From positions 2,728,001-2,792,000 of the forward strand of contig NZ_CP119785.1 of assembly GCF_029338235.1 (NCBI RefSeq): a stretch of 64,000 bases of DNA, written 5' to 3'. Source of the DNA: Haloarcula rara. GTDB lineage: Archaea > Halobacteriota > Halobacteria > Halobacteriales > Haloarculaceae. Under the pieces are notes generated by a model, which was not told where the DNA came from, searched no databases, and saw nothing but the letters and a program-made list of their open reading frames with translations. The position numbers and the translations under genes were made by a program. Of this stretch, positions 52,511-61,601 are shown piece after piece. Positions within the stretch are counted from its first letter, which is position 1, and each line of letters begins with the position of its first letter.

Positions 52511-53569
52511 TCACTCCTGTAGTTCGATATCGAGGGGGTCTTCGATTTCGCCCATTATCGCTTCGAGCGCATCTGTCGCGGTGACCAGGCCGACGATATC
52601 CGAGTTCTCGCTCACGAGCGCGAGTTCCTGGTGTTCGTCCTGAAACCGGTCGACGACGTCGCTTATCGGCGTGTCACTGGGGACGGTCATCGGGGTCGCG
52701 GCGATATCCTCGACGGTGACCGCCCCACACCGCAGCTCGTCTATCGCATCGACGACCGACGGGACGTAGACGATGCCGCGGAAATCAGTCAGGTCGTCGC
52801 CGACCACCGGGAACCTCGTGTGCGGGCTGTTTCCGATCCGCTGGCGGTTGGTCTCGACGGACGCGGTCGTCGAGAGGAACACGATATCCTCGCGGTCGGT
52901 CATGACCTCACTGACGGCCTGTTCACCCACGGTGAAGGCGTTGAGTATCTCGGCTTTCCGTTCGTCGGCGATATCGCCCTTATCGAGCGTGGAGCCGAGC
53001 CGGTGGCGCAGGTCGGCCCGGGATTCGATGCGGTCGGTCTCTGTTTCGAGCCACGCACCGGTCATCTCGATACCGAACAGTCGGAGCGTCCACTTGGCGA
53101 CGCCATCCCCGACCCAGATGACCGGGTACAGGATTTTGGCGAACCAGTACAGCGGTGTCGCACCGTACCGGGCGACGAACTTCGTGCGTTCGACGCCGAG
53201 ATACGTCGGCGTCTGTTCCCCGTGTGTCAGGTGAAGCAGATTGATGATGAGAAACGCGAGAACGCCACCGGCACCGATGGACGCGAGCAACGTGTTCTGG
53301 AAAAACGGGTCGATGAGTGTCGCAAGCGCTGGTTCCGCGACAATTCCCACGGCGATGCTCGTCGCGGAGATGCCGACCTGGCAGCTCGTGAGATAGATCT
53401 CGAGATCGCTGGTCATCTCCCAGGCTCGCTGTAACCCCGGCGCATCGAATTCTGATTCCGAGTACTGCCGGACCCGGGTCAGTGCGAACTCGATGGCGAC
53501 GAAGAACCCGTTTGCCAGGATGAGCAAGAGGCCGGCCGTCAGGCGAAGCGCCAGTTCGAGGCCGTTCAT
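52511..53569 (-). CDS. CNNM/DUF21 membrane protein with CBS domains
   Basis: 352 residues. The DUF21 part (about 1-190) has membrane segments such as LRLTAGLLLILANGFFVAIE and GILALFLIINLL-like sequence. Two CBS modules follow (about 205-345: VMTDREDIVFLSTTASVETN and VEDIAATPMTVPSDTPISDV). The family includes CorC-type magnesium or cobalt efflux proteins; the third CorC/HlyC domain is missing. Ion specificity unknown. Confidence 0.88.
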   Translation of the reverse strand: MNGLELALRLTAGLLLILANGFFVAIEFALTRVRQYSESEFDAPGLQRAWEMTSDLEIYLTSCQVGISATSIAVGIVAEPALATLIDPFFQNTLLASIGAGGVLAFLIINLLHLTHGEQTPTYLGVERTKFVARYGATPLYWFAKILYPVIWVGDGVAKWTLRLFGIEMTGAWLETETDRIESRADLRHRLGSTLDKGDIADERKAEILNAFTVGEQAVSEVMTDREDIVFLSTTASVETNRQRIGNSPHTRFPVVGDDLTDFRGIVYVPSVVDAIDELRCGAVTVEDIAATPMTVPSDTPISDVVDRFQDEHQELALVSENSDIVGLVTATDALEAIMGEIEDPLDIELQE

Positions 53570-53863
53570 ATGGTATCACTTCGAACTGTGGTCTCAAGAC
53601 ATTTGACGGCGCCACGTCACACCCACAGATCGATTAACGGGTCCCGAGCGCTCGGCCGGTCGTTCCCCGAGAGTAGTCGTCAGTCGTCGGCGCCGCCGGG
53701 ACACCACGTCGAAACGGCCCCGCGGGCCGCTGCATGAACGAACGGAACGCTCACAGAACACTGGCCACTGTCAGTCATCTGGTGTCGAAGCGATTACGCT
53801 CGTCCATCACTTGCATGGCCGAAACGTTTCAGACAGCGGCCATATCGCCAGAGGGCCGGTACT

Positions 53864-53870
53864 TTTAAGT
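53864..53870 (+). promoter_or_regulatory. TTTAAGT box upstream of candidate small RNA
   Basis: Isolated TTTAAGT in GC-rich DNA, same heptamer as the pilus-locus promoters. The ATG at 53892 lies 28 bases downstream, but it is not followed by a convincing gene. Confidence 0.45.
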
Positions 53871-53889
53871 CACTCACTCACTTTCTATC

Positions 53890-53975
53890 TGATGACGCTT
53901 CGCTTGGAGGGCCGAAGCGTCAGCGGGGACCAATTCAGGGCGGCAAGCGGCCGCATTTTCGGCGGCCGCTTTCCA
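53890..53975 (+). ncRNA. Candidate small RNA with two perfect hairpins
   Basis: From a start about 26 bases after the TTTAAGT box, the DNA forms two perfect stems. GACGCTTCG (53894-53902) pairs with CGAAGCGTC (53913-53921), and AAGCGGCCGC (53945-53954) with GCGGCCGCTT (53962-53971). The frame through it (MTLRLEGRSV...) runs antisense into a degraded gene and is not accepted as protein. No known RNA family recognised. Confidence 0.4.
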
Positions 53976-54058
53976 CTTACTTCGCTGAGAAATGTCAGAC
54001 AGCCACGCGACCACGGGGTCGACGTATCTACAGTAACGTACAAGCGACGCGTTCTCGG

Positions 54059-54333
54059 TTACTCGATGGCGAGACTCCCGCCCTCGCTCACGTTCTCCGG
54101 CCACTCCGGCTCTACTTCGATGCCCGGCTCGCCGTTCCCGTCGGTCGGGCCCTCGCGTTCAGCTCTGACCTCGAACGCCACCACGCCCGGCGGGCGCGTG
54201 CTGACGGATTGGGCGCCCGCACGCAGCGTCACGCCGGTGCCGGATTCCAGCGAATCCGCGAGCGTCCCAAGTACTCCGGGACGGATGCACGACCCATCAG
54301 CTTCTCACTTTCGAACAGCGTCTTTTCTGGCAA
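54059..54333 (-). pseudogene. Frameshifted amphi-Trp domain gene
   Basis: Minus-strand TTG 54333 begins MPEKTLFESEKLMGRASVPE then YLG. A single-base loss (TTGGGACGC) shifts the frame. The next frame continues exactly as the family should: TLADSLESGTGVTLRAGAQS, then VAFEVRAEREGPTDG and EVEPEWPENVSEGGSLAIE, and stops at TAA 54059. Reading both frames gives an intact amphi-Trp domain of about 90 residues, so this is a pseudogene or a sequencing error. The start codon is TTG rather than ATG, a possible second lesion. The remainder of the 970-base gap 53570-54539 holds no other gene. Confidence 0.75.
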
Positions 54334-54496
54334 AGGAGGTCGCGCCAGGAGATACCAGCACCGCCGCTCAGAAGCCGTCGCATGACGGGAAAATGAACTG
54401 TCTTCACAACTCCCCGACATGCCTCTGCCTGGATTTAGAAGTACGCTACGACCGGTCCCGGCCACGCACTTGTGCTTGAAACTCGCCAGTCCGACA

Positions 54497-54505
54497 TATT
54501 TAAAT
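54497..54505 (+). promoter_or_regulatory. TATA box of the PadR-family gene
   Basis: TATTTAAAT lies 43 bases before ATG 54540. A second AT run (TATATGAG, 54520s) is closer to the start. A short leader is likely; no Shine-Dalgarno is evident. Confidence 0.45.
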
Positions 54506-54539
54506 GGTTCTGTCCCTGATATATGAGTAGACGCAGACG

Positions 54540-54827
54540 ATGTACGATTTGACCGGCTTTCAACGGGATCTCCTCTACGTTATCTCGGGCCACGAAGAGC
54601 CCCACGGCCTCGCTATCAAGGAGGAGCTGGAGGCCTACTACGAGAAAGAGATCCACCACGGCCGGCTCTACCCCAATCTCGACACCCTCGTCGACAAGGG
54701 CCTCGTCGAGAAGGGCCAGCGCGACCGACGGACCAACTTCTACACGCTGACCCGCCGCGGCCGACGTGAACTCGACGCTCGCCGTGACTGGGAGAACCAG
54801 TACGTCGATACCGAGGCCGACGCCTAG
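54540..54827 (+). CDS. PadR-family transcriptional regulator
   Basis: 95 residues. Winged-helix pattern LTGFQRDLLYVISGHEEPHG, then AIKEELEAYYEKEIHHGRLY and PNLDTLVDKGLVEKGQRD with the wing NFYTLTRRGRRELDARRD. Very common form in haloarchaea. Its TAG shares CTAG with the convergent AI-2E-type transporter gene. Regulatory target unknown. Confidence 0.88.
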   Translation: MYDLTGFQRDLLYVISGHEEPHGLAIKEELEAYYEKEIHHGRLYPNLDTLVDKGLVEKGQRDRRTNFYTLTRRGRRELDARRDWENQYVDTEADA

Positions 54828-56071
54828 GAAGGGTCTTCGGCACCCGGCGTCGGCGCGGGGTCCTCGTCACGCTGGGGCTCTGGCACGTCGTCTATCTCCG
54901 GGTCTCCGACATCTTCGCCCACGAGATTCGTCGGGTCGACGCCGCTGGGGCTGGCTTCCCCCTCGACGATGACTGGCAGGACGAATCTGGCGAAGTGCGC
55001 GACCAGTACCAGTATCATCGGCGCGAGGAAGAGCCCGTACCACCCAAAGAGGAACGGGCCCAGAACGTACGCGATCATCAGCGTCCCCGTGTGCAGCCCG
55101 GGGTTCGAGACGACCTCAGGCGTCGATTCAGCCGTACCGAACGGCCCGAGCGGGAGCGCCCCGCCGCCGGAGACGTAGGGCCGGACGACGAGGTCCGGTA
55201 TCGTGTCCACGACGACGAACGCGACGCCGACGAAGAGCGCGACGAACCACCACCCCTCGCCGTCGAGTCCCGCAGTGACGGCCAGATAGATGGCCATCGG
55301 GACGTAGACTATCTTCATCCCGATGACGGGGATGAGACTCGCCGCCCCCGCGAGCACCCCCGTCAGGGCGGGGTAGGGCACCGAGAGACCAGCCGGTGCG
55401 ACGACGTCCACGACGCTGAACGCGATCGCCCCGATGGCGCCCGTGACGATGGCGTTCAAGATATTCCCGTAGAACACCTTGTGGAAGCTCCGGTCGACCT
55501 CGTGGAAGTAGTGGTCTAACACGCCACGGTGGTCGAGAAAGCCCTTGACCCACTCGGCAAAGCGGGGGCCGTCCCGGAGCAGGTAGAACGCCAGCGCGAA
55601 CATCACGAACGCGTGGACGAGCCCCGTCCCGACGACGCCGAGATAGCCGACGAACTCTCCCAGCGTGTCGACGACGGTTCCCGGACCGGCCGAAGCCGTG
55701 AGCAGCGTCTGGGGGTTCTGAACCACCTCGGAGACGTTGATGTACGGCTCGACGGCGTCGGCGTAGGGCCCGACGTCCGTCGTCTCGGCGAAGCGGCTGA
55801 ACTCCTGGACCGCTATGGCCAACGTGTAGTACAGCAAGACCAGCACCGGCAACGCGAGCAGGAACAGCGAGAGCAGCGCCGACACCGTCCGCTGTTTCAC
55901 ACGGCGCTGGACCCGGCGGTAGAGCGGCCGTGTCGCGTAGTAAATGAAGATACCGAAGACGAACGTACCGATAAACGAGTACGTAACGAACAGTATCGCG
56001 GCGGCCAGTACGACCCCAAAGCCAATCCAGAACGCCCGTGGCCAGTCGATATCTACGTCGTACTCGGCCAT
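54824..56071 (-). CDS. AI-2E family transporter (UPF0118-type permease)
   Basis: 415 residues with about eight membrane segments (first at ~12-45, AFWIGFGVVLAAAILFVTYS). The family core includes GLVHAFVMFALAFYLLRDGP and a conserved loop around FHKVFYGNILNAIVTGAIGA. The end is a long acidic tail (VGEDVGDPEIDDVPEPQRDE). Members are implicated in export of small molecules or sodium/proton antiport; the substrate here is unknown. Confidence 0.88.
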   Translation of the reverse strand: MAEYDVDIDWPRAFWIGFGVVLAAAILFVTYSFIGTFVFGIFIYYATRPLYRRVQRRVKQRTVSALLSLFLLALPVLVLLYYTLAIAVQEFSRFAETTDVGPYADAVEPYINVSEVVQNPQTLLTASAGPGTVVDTLGEFVGYLGVVGTGLVHAFVMFALAFYLLRDGPRFAEWVKGFLDHRGVLDHYFHEVDRSFHKVFYGNILNAIVTGAIGAIAFSVVDVVAPAGLSVPYPALTGVLAGAASLIPVIGMKIVYVPMAIYLAVTAGLDGEGWWFVALFVGVAFVVVDTIPDLVVRPYVSGGGALPLGPFGTAESTPEVVSNPGLHTGTLMIAYVLGPFLFGWYGLFLAPMILVLVAHFARFVLPVIVEGEASPSGVDPTNLVGEDVGDPEIDDVPEPQRDEDPAPTPGAEDPS

Positions 56072-56149
56072 GATACGGGATTTCGCTGTAGAAATAAAAA
56101 GCTACCTCGTCGGCCTACACGCTTAGTCGCTCCAGGCCATAGGTCTCCC

Positions 56150-57418
56150 GTGCAGACTTCGATACAGCTGGCCGCCCCGGGCATAGACGAGGGAGTCCTG
56201 CGAATCCTCCTTGCGTGTGCGCTGGGGATGTTCCTCGGGCTCGAGCGGGAGTGGTCCCAGAAGGCCGCGGGCATCCGGACGTTCGCGCTGGTCAGCCTGC
56301 TGGCGGCCGTCTTCACCGTCACCGAACACGATACCCTGCTCGTTCTGGGCGGGGTGCTGGTCATCGTCCAGGGCATCCTGCTCGCCGTTCAGGGGCTGCG
56401 AGCCGAGGAACCGACGCTCTCGCTGACGACGTCCGTCTCCCTGCTCGTGGCCTACGGCGTCGGCGCCGTCGTCGCGGCGGGATACATCCTGGAGGGCGTG
56501 ACCGTCGCCGTCCTCTCGTCGCTGTTGCTCGTCCTGAAGCGGGAACTGCACAGCTTCGCCTGGGGGCTCAGCAAGCAGGAACTCCGTTCGGGAACCGAGT
56601 TCGCTATCCTCGCCTTTGTCATCTATCCGCTGTTGCCCGCCGACCCCGTGCGCATCCCCGGCGACATCCTCAACGTGACCATCGAGCTGCGCGTCGTCTG
56701 GCTCATGGTAGTCTTCGTCGCGGGCATCGGCTTCGTCAACTACGCCATCGTCCAGACATACGGCGGTCGCGGTATCGCCGTCACCGGCTTCTTCGGCGGG
56801 CTGGCCTCCTCTACGGCCGTCGTCGGGACGATGATAGACCACGTCCGCCAGCAGCCCGCCGCCGCCTCCTACGCCGTCGCCGCCATCCTGCTGGCCGACG
56901 CCGCGATGGCGCTGCGGAACCTGCTCATCACCGTCGTCTTCACCCTCGAGAGTGGGCTCTTGCTCGCGCCGCTGCTTCCGCTGGCTGCCGTCATCGTCGG
57001 GAGCGTCGCCGTCGCGGCCTACACTGCCGACTGGTCCGAGGAGGTCGAGATGGACCTGACCAGCCCCTTCTCGCTGCGGGGCGTGCTGGCCTTCGGCGGC
57101 GTCTTCTTGCTGGTGGTCGTCGTCGGCAGCGTCGCCAGCGCCCGCTTTGGCACCGCTGGCCTCTATGTCACCTCGGCGCTCTCCGGGCTGGTCTCCAGTG
57201 CCGGTGCGACCACCTCTGCCGTCCTGCTGTACCGCGGCGGCGCCATCGACGAGACGACGGCGATGCTCGCTATCCTGCTCGCCACCGCGGCCAGCATCGT
57301 CGTCAAGGCCGCGATGACCGCCCCGGGGCCCGACCGGAGCTTCGCCGGACGCGTCGCTATCTGGAGTACCGTCGTGCTCGGCGGCGCGTCTGCGCTGGCC
57401 GTCGCGATGCTCGCCTAG
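56150..57418 (+). CDS. MgtC/DUF4010 family membrane protein
   Basis: 422 residues from GTG 56150. The MgtC-like N-terminal part has LLACALGMFLGLEREWSQKA and AAGIRTFALVSLLAAVF. A second membrane region follows, GLASSTAVVGTMIDHVRQ and GLVSSAGATTSAVLLYRG, typical of the DUF4010 extension. Roughly a dozen helices. The GTG is chosen because the alternative upstream frame overlaps the divergent AI-2E gene. Function unknown (metal homeostasis suggested for relatives). Confidence 0.85.
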   Translation: MQTSIQLAAPGIDEGVLRILLACALGMFLGLEREWSQKAAGIRTFALVSLLAAVFTVTEHDTLLVLGGVLVIVQGILLAVQGLRAEEPTLSLTTSVSLLVAYGVGAVVAAGYILEGVTVAVLSSLLLVLKRELHSFAWGLSKQELRSGTEFAILAFVIYPLLPADPVRIPGDILNVTIELRVVWLMVVFVAGIGFVNYAIVQTYGGRGIAVTGFFGGLASSTAVVGTMIDHVRQQPAAASYAVAAILLADAAMALRNLLITVVFTLESGLLLAPLLPLAAVIVGSVAVAAYTADWSEEVEMDLTSPFSLRGVLAFGGVFLLVVVVGSVASARFGTAGLYVTSALSGLVSSAGATTSAVLLYRGGAIDETTAMLAILLATAASIVVKAAMTAPGPDRSFAGRVAIWSTVVLGGASALAVAMLA

Positions 57419-57744
57419 AACTGGTATCGCCGGTCGTCGTTGTCCTGTGCCTGCGGGAACTGGTTGCCCCCGGCCATCTCGTCGAAGGTCATCCCCGAGA
57501 GGAACTCGTCGTAGGTGCAGTCAAAGCCCGACCGGAGGTGAAAGTCCAGGGTGCCGCGCTCGACGGTCGACTGGAACAGCATATGGACGGCCCGTCGGAG
57601 TAGTTCGTCGGTGTCGGCGGGGTCCAGCGCGACCGAGAGCATCGCCAGCTCGTTGCGCGTCTCCCGGTCCAGCGACACCGACAGGTCATCGTCGAAGTCA
57701 GCGTACCGGTCCTGCATCTCGTCTTGCAGTTCGTCGAGGGTCAT
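57415..57744 (-). CDS. Hypothetical acidic cytoplasmic protein
   Basis: 109 residues, MTLDELQDEMQDRYADFDDD at the start, with helix-rich sequence (DELLRRAVHMLFQSTVERGT) and an acidic/Gln C-terminus. No signal or membrane segment and no family recognised. Good codon use, and a start divergent from mutY. Its stop shares CTAG with the MgtC-family gene. Confidence 0.65.
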   Translation of the reverse strand: MTLDELQDEMQDRYADFDDDLSVSLDRETRNELAMLSVALDPADTDELLRRAVHMLFQSTVERGTLDFHLRSGFDCTYDEFLSGMTFDEMAGGNQFPQAQDNDDRRYQF

Positions 57745-57825
57745 GCTTCACCGAAGGGCCAGCCCGTAAAAACGACTTGCGACTCGACCACCACACACAA
57801 ATCATCGAGGTCCAAAGAGCCGCCA

Positions 57826-58755
57826 ATGAGCGAGCAGACGGGAGACGAGAACTTCCTCCCGAACGACGTACCAGCGGTCCAGAACGCCCTCGTCGAGTGG
57901 TACGAGGCCGACCACCGTGACTACCCGTGGCGGCAGACTGACGACCCCTACGAGATTCTCGTCTCGGAGGTGATGAGCCAGCAGACCCAGCTCGACCGCG
58001 TCGTCGCGGCGTGGGAGAACTTCCTGGAGCAGTGGCCCACGGTCGAGGAGCTCGCGGCGGCCGACCGCGGCGACGTGGTGGGCTTCTGGACCGACCATTC
58101 GCTGGGGTACAACAACCGCGCGAAGTACCTCCACGAGGCCGCCCGGCAGGTAACTGAAGAGCGAGACGGCGAGTGGCCTCGGGACCCGAACGGCCTCTCG
58201 GAGCTGATGGGCGTCGGCCCCTACACCGCCAACGCGGTCGCTTCCTTCGCGTTCAACAACGGGAACGCCGTCGTGGACACGAACGTCAAGCGCGTCCTCT
58301 ACCGCGCTTTCGACGTACCCGACGACGACAGCGCCTTCGAGGAGACTGCCCAGCGACTCATGCCCGAGGGCCGCTCTGAGGTGTGGAACAACGCTATCAT
58401 GGAACTGGGCGGGGTGGCCTGCGAGAAGGCGCCCGACTGCGACGGGGCACAGTGCCCGTGGCGCGAGTGGTGCTCGGCCTACCAGTCGGGCGATTTCACC
58501 GCGCCAGACGTGCCCACCCAGCCGGAGTTCGAGGGGTCGCGCAGACAGATGCGGGGGCGCGTCATCAGCGTGCTCAACGAGTACGACGAACTCGCGCTCG
58601 ACGAACTCGGGCCGCGGGTGCGGGTCGATTACGCCCCGGACGGCGAGTACGGCCGAGAGTGGCTGCGCGGTCTGCTCTCGGACCTGGAATCGGACGGGCT
58701 GGTAACGCTCACGGACGGTGCCGAGGCGACCGTGGCGACACTCAGCCGGACGTAG
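57826..58755 (+). CDS. mutY: A/G-specific adenine DNA glycosylase MutY
   Basis: 309 residues; removes adenine opposite 8-oxoguanine. Helix-hairpin-helix motif LMGVGPYTANAVASFAFNNG with the catalytic Asp in VVDTNVKRVL, and the Glu in LVSEVMSQQTQLDRV. The Fe-S cysteine loop is present as GGVACEKAPDCDGAQCPWRE plus WC, with spacing C-x5-C-x4-C-x5-C rather than the usual C-x6-C-x2-C-x5-C. The C-terminal MutT-like domain of bacterial MutY is shortened (winged-helix-like end). ATG 57826 begins the conserved part. Confidence 0.92.
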   Translation: MSEQTGDENFLPNDVPAVQNALVEWYEADHRDYPWRQTDDPYEILVSEVMSQQTQLDRVVAAWENFLEQWPTVEELAAADRGDVVGFWTDHSLGYNNRAKYLHEAARQVTEERDGEWPRDPNGLSELMGVGPYTANAVASFAFNNGNAVVDTNVKRVLYRAFDVPDDDSAFEETAQRLMPEGRSEVWNNAIMELGGVACEKAPDCDGAQCPWREWCSAYQSGDFTAPDVPTQPEFEGSRRQMRGRVISVLNEYDELALDELGPRVRVDYAPDGEYGREWLRGLLSDLESDGLVTLTDGAEATVATLSRT

Positions 58756-58760
58756 CCGGC

Positions 58761-59486
58761 TCAGGACGACTCGCTCTCCTCGCGCTGGACCACGAGCACC
58801 GGCCCCAGGAACCGCTCGGCGAGCTGGTCGGCCGGCATCCCGAACACGAAGGTCGTCAGCGACGGGTCGGACTCGCCCATGACGACGGCGTCGAAGTCCT
58901 CGGCGGTCGCGGCGATGGCCGCGAGCGGTTTCTCCGCGGTCTCGACGCGCGTCTCGATAGCGGACTCGGGGACGCCGAACGTCGTCAACCGGTCGACGAC
59001 GCCGTCGAGGAACGTCTCGATATCGTCCATGCTCTCGTCGGCTTCGGCGACGTGGTACAGCGTCACGTCGACGTCCATGGCACCGAAGAGGCCTGCGACG
59101 ACTTCCGCCAGTCGACCCACCCCGATAGTGCCACGGACGGCGACGAGCACGTCCGTGGGCGGGGCGGTAGCGTTGGGAACGAGGACGGCCAGACAGTCGT
59201 GTTCGTCGATTATCCTGTCGAGCGTCTTCTGCCCGTCGTGTGTAAACACCAGCCGCTGGTCGACGGTCGCGCCCGCGTCCTCGAACAGCGAGGCGAACTT
59301 CTCGAGTCGTCCGTTGGCGCGCTCCTCGAACTGCATTCGAGCCTGCCCTGTCGCTGTCTGGTCCGGAACGACGTGATACCCGAGCAGGACGACGTGGGCG
59401 TTGGCCAGGAGTTCGGGGACGCCTTCGGGAATCGATTCACCTTCGAGTACACGGACCGGGACGAGTACGGATGGTCTGTCAGTCAT
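58761..59486 (-). CDS. Universal stress protein (UspA family), two-domain form
   Basis: 241 residues. The N-terminal half begins SVLVPVRVLEGESIPEGVPE and the C-terminal half ends with a UspA-like nucleotide-binding loop (MGESDPSLTTFVFGMPADQL, GPVLVVQREE). Lies two bases after an APC permease gene in the same direction, an arrangement often seen in haloarchaea where the Usp may regulate the transporter. Confidence 0.88.
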   Translation of the reverse strand: MTDRPSVLVPVRVLEGESIPEGVPELLANAHVVLLGYHVVPDQTATGQARMQFEERANGRLEKFASLFEDAGATVDQRLVFTHDGQKTLDRIIDEHDCLAVLVPNATAPPTDVLVAVRGTIGVGRLAEVVAGLFGAMDVDVTLYHVAEADESMDDIETFLDGVVDRLTTFGVPESAIETRVETAEKPLAAIAATAEDFDAVVMGESDPSLTTFVFGMPADQLAERFLGPVLVVQREESESS

Positions 59487-59488
59487 TG

Positions 59489-60919
59489 TCAGATTGCTCC
59501 TTGCAGCGTGACGTCGCTCGCGTAGTACCGGTACCAGAGATACGAGAGAATCATGACCCCGAGCCCGACGACGATAGAGGCCGGCTGCATGAACGCGACG
59601 AGGCCGAAGCTGGCAAGGGCCCCGATAGCTGGGACCACCGGGTAGCCCGGAATCCGATAGCTCGGGGTGTACCAGTCCGGGTTCCGTCGGCGCAACACCA
59701 GCAACGCGACACAGATGAGGCCGTACATGACCAGGTGCAGAAAGGAGGCGACCTCCGCGAGGAGCTCGACCTCGCCGGTCGCGACGAGGACGAGAATCGG
59801 GCCGCCGGCCGCGAGCAGGGCCACGTGTGGCGTGCCATAGCGGAGGTTCACCTCGCTCGCTTTCCGGGGGAGCAAGGCGTCACGGCTCAGCGCATAGACG
59901 GCCCGGGAGGCCGAAAGTATCGACGCGTTGGCGCTGGAAAAGGTCGCCAGCAGCCCGGCTAACAGTATCGCGACCGCACCGGGCAGTCCGAGGAACTCCC
60001 GCGCGACCTCGACCATGGCGGTCTCGCCGAAGGTGCCCAGCCGGTCCGCGCCGAACGCGCTCGTCGCGACGAAGATTGTCACGACGTAGAACACGGTGAC
60101 GATGACGACGGACCCTATCATCGCGCGCGGGAGATTCCGGCTCGGCTCCTTTATCTCCCCGGCGACGGTGGCCACCTGTGCGAAGCCGAGATACGACGTA
60201 AAGACCAGCGCGGCGGTGGTCAACACCGGGAACGTTCCCTGGGAGAAGAACACTTCCGGCGCGCTTTGCCGGCCGAACACGCCGAACGCATCGAGGACGC
60301 CGTACGTGAGAAACACCGTCAGTACCACGAGCAGAATCCCGACGACGTAGTTCTGGAGTTTGGCGGTGTTCTCGGTTCCGCCGATGGAAAGCGCCGTCAG
60401 TACCACCCCGAACAGAAGTGCGATAACGACCACTGGGTCGGCGCCGAGTTCGATGCCGACCTCGGCCAGCACAGCGGTCGCGTAGTGGCCCAGGCCGATG
60501 AGATAGAACGCCGAGGCAAACACCAGCCCAAGCCACAGCCCCAGGCCTACAATCGCGCCAGCGGCGGTGCCCAGACCCCGCGAGATGAAGTAGTAGCCGC
60601 CCCCGCTCCGTGGCATCGCTGTCGCCAGTTCGGCGGTCGGGAGCGCGACGAGGAGCGCGATAACGCCCCCGATAGCGAACGACAGAGAGGCGGCCGGGCC
60701 GGCCGTGCTGGCCGCGAGACCGGGGAAGACGAAGATACCGGCCCCGATCATCGTCCCGATGCCGATAGCCAGCCCGCCGACGAGCCCGATGGTCCGCTCG
60801 AGTTCGGTCTCCTCGTCGTGAACGATGGCCTCGTCGGTGACAGTCTCGGGCTCCTCGACCGGCGTCTCACCGGCGACGTTCTCCCCGGACACCCCGGGAC
60901 CAACAGGCTGGTCGGCCAT
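59489..60919 (-). CDS. APC superfamily amino acid permease
   Basis: 476 residues with about 12 membrane segments. Signature [19 protein letters not shown] in helix 1 and [20 protein letters not shown] fit the amino acid-polyamine-organocation transporters. A ~40-residue acidic N-terminal tail precedes helix 1. It is followed after two bases by a UspA gene. Substrate not identifiable from sequence. Confidence 0.92.
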   Translation of the reverse strand: MADQPVGPGVSGENVAGETPVEEPETVTDEAIVHDEETELERTIGLVGGLAIGIGTMIGAGIFVFPGLAASTAGPAASLSFAIGGVIALLVALPTAELATAMPRSGGGYYFISRGLGTAAGAIVGLGLWLGLVFASAFYLIGLGHYATAVLAEVGIELGADPVVVIALLFGVVLTALSIGGTENTAKLQNYVVGILLVVLTVFLTYGVLDAFGVFGRQSAPEVFFSQGTFPVLTTAALVFTSYLGFAQVATVAGEIKEPSRNLPRAMIGSVVIVTVFYVVTIFVATSAFGADRLGTFGETAMVEVAREFLGLPGAVAILLAGLLATFSSANASILSASRAVYALSRDALLPRKASEVNLRYGTPHVALLAAGGPILVLVATGEVELLAEVASFLHLVMYGLICVALLVLRRRNPDWYTPSYRIPGYPVVPAIGALASFGLVAFMQPASIVVGLGVMILSYLWYRYYASDVTLQGAI

Positions 60920-60977
60920 AGATGTATGTTACCGCACATCTGGGATAAAACCGGTGTCCCGGGCGGGGACGACGCTC

Positions 60978-61517
60978 CTACTCGGCGGCCCTCCGACCGA
61001 GCAGCGGCGCCGCGACGCGTCGGACGGCGTGACTGACTTTCCGCCGGGTCCGGGACCGAGAGTCGTAGTCGATACTGTGGCTGTCGAACCACGCCTGCAT
61101 GGACGCGGACCCGGCCTCTCGGTCGATACCGAGCTGTTTCGCGTGCTTGACCGGGTGGCGACGCCAGTTGTACTCCCAGTGGGCGTAGACGTCGAGACGG
61201 TCGTCGTCATGTCGGCTGAGGATAACGTGGAGCTGTCGGTCCGACAACGGCGCGCTACGATAGGTCCAGCTTCCGTTCGGGTCCGCCCCCACTGGCGGCT
61301 GGTGGTACCAGCTGACCGGGCCCCACGCGAAGCCGCCGGTAGACAGCGCCCGCTCGAACTCGTCCATCGGCACGTCGACCGTCCCGGCGTAGCCCGACCG
61401 GTGGAGCCGGAACTCCGGCCGGCCGACCCGCCGGGCCAGACGGGTCAGCGGCGGTCCTACGAGGTGTCGAACGCGATACGGAATATCGGGCCGGATATCC
61501 GCGATGGTCGGTCGCAT
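60978..61517 (-). CDS. Hypothetical protein, unrecognised family
   Basis: 179 residues, from ATG 61517: MRPTIADIRPDIPYRVRHLV, then PLTRLARRVGRPEFRLHRSG and an aromatic-rich section (AWGPVSWYHQPPVGADPNGS, YAHWEYNWRRHPVKHAKQLG). Basic for this genome, with an RRVAAPLLGRRAAE end. No signal peptide. Good codon use supports it as real, but no function is suggested. Confidence 0.6.
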   Translation of the reverse strand: MRPTIADIRPDIPYRVRHLVGPPLTRLARRVGRPEFRLHRSGYAGTVDVPMDEFERALSTGGFAWGPVSWYHQPPVGADPNGSWTYRSAPLSDRQLHVILSRHDDDRLDVYAHWEYNWRRHPVKHAKQLGIDREAGSASMQAWFDSHSIDYDSRSRTRRKVSHAVRRVAAPLLGRRAAE

Positions 61518-61601
61518 GGGCTGACTACGAGTGCGAGCCCTACGAAAGTGGGGACCGGAATTACCGCTACCCCTTTGGATCGTCGCTGTCTGCGTTGACG
61601 C

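Noticed and set aside
53811..54479. 222-residue plus frame starting with or before MTLRLEGRSV
   Set aside because: Runs antisense through the amphi-Trp remnant, which has real family similarity on the minus strand; composition is basic and Ser/Pro rich.
55529..56149. In-frame upstream extension of the MgtC-family gene
   Set aside because: Antisense to the AI-2E transporter gene and very Arg/Glu/Gln rich; GTG 56150 starts the conserved membrane protein.
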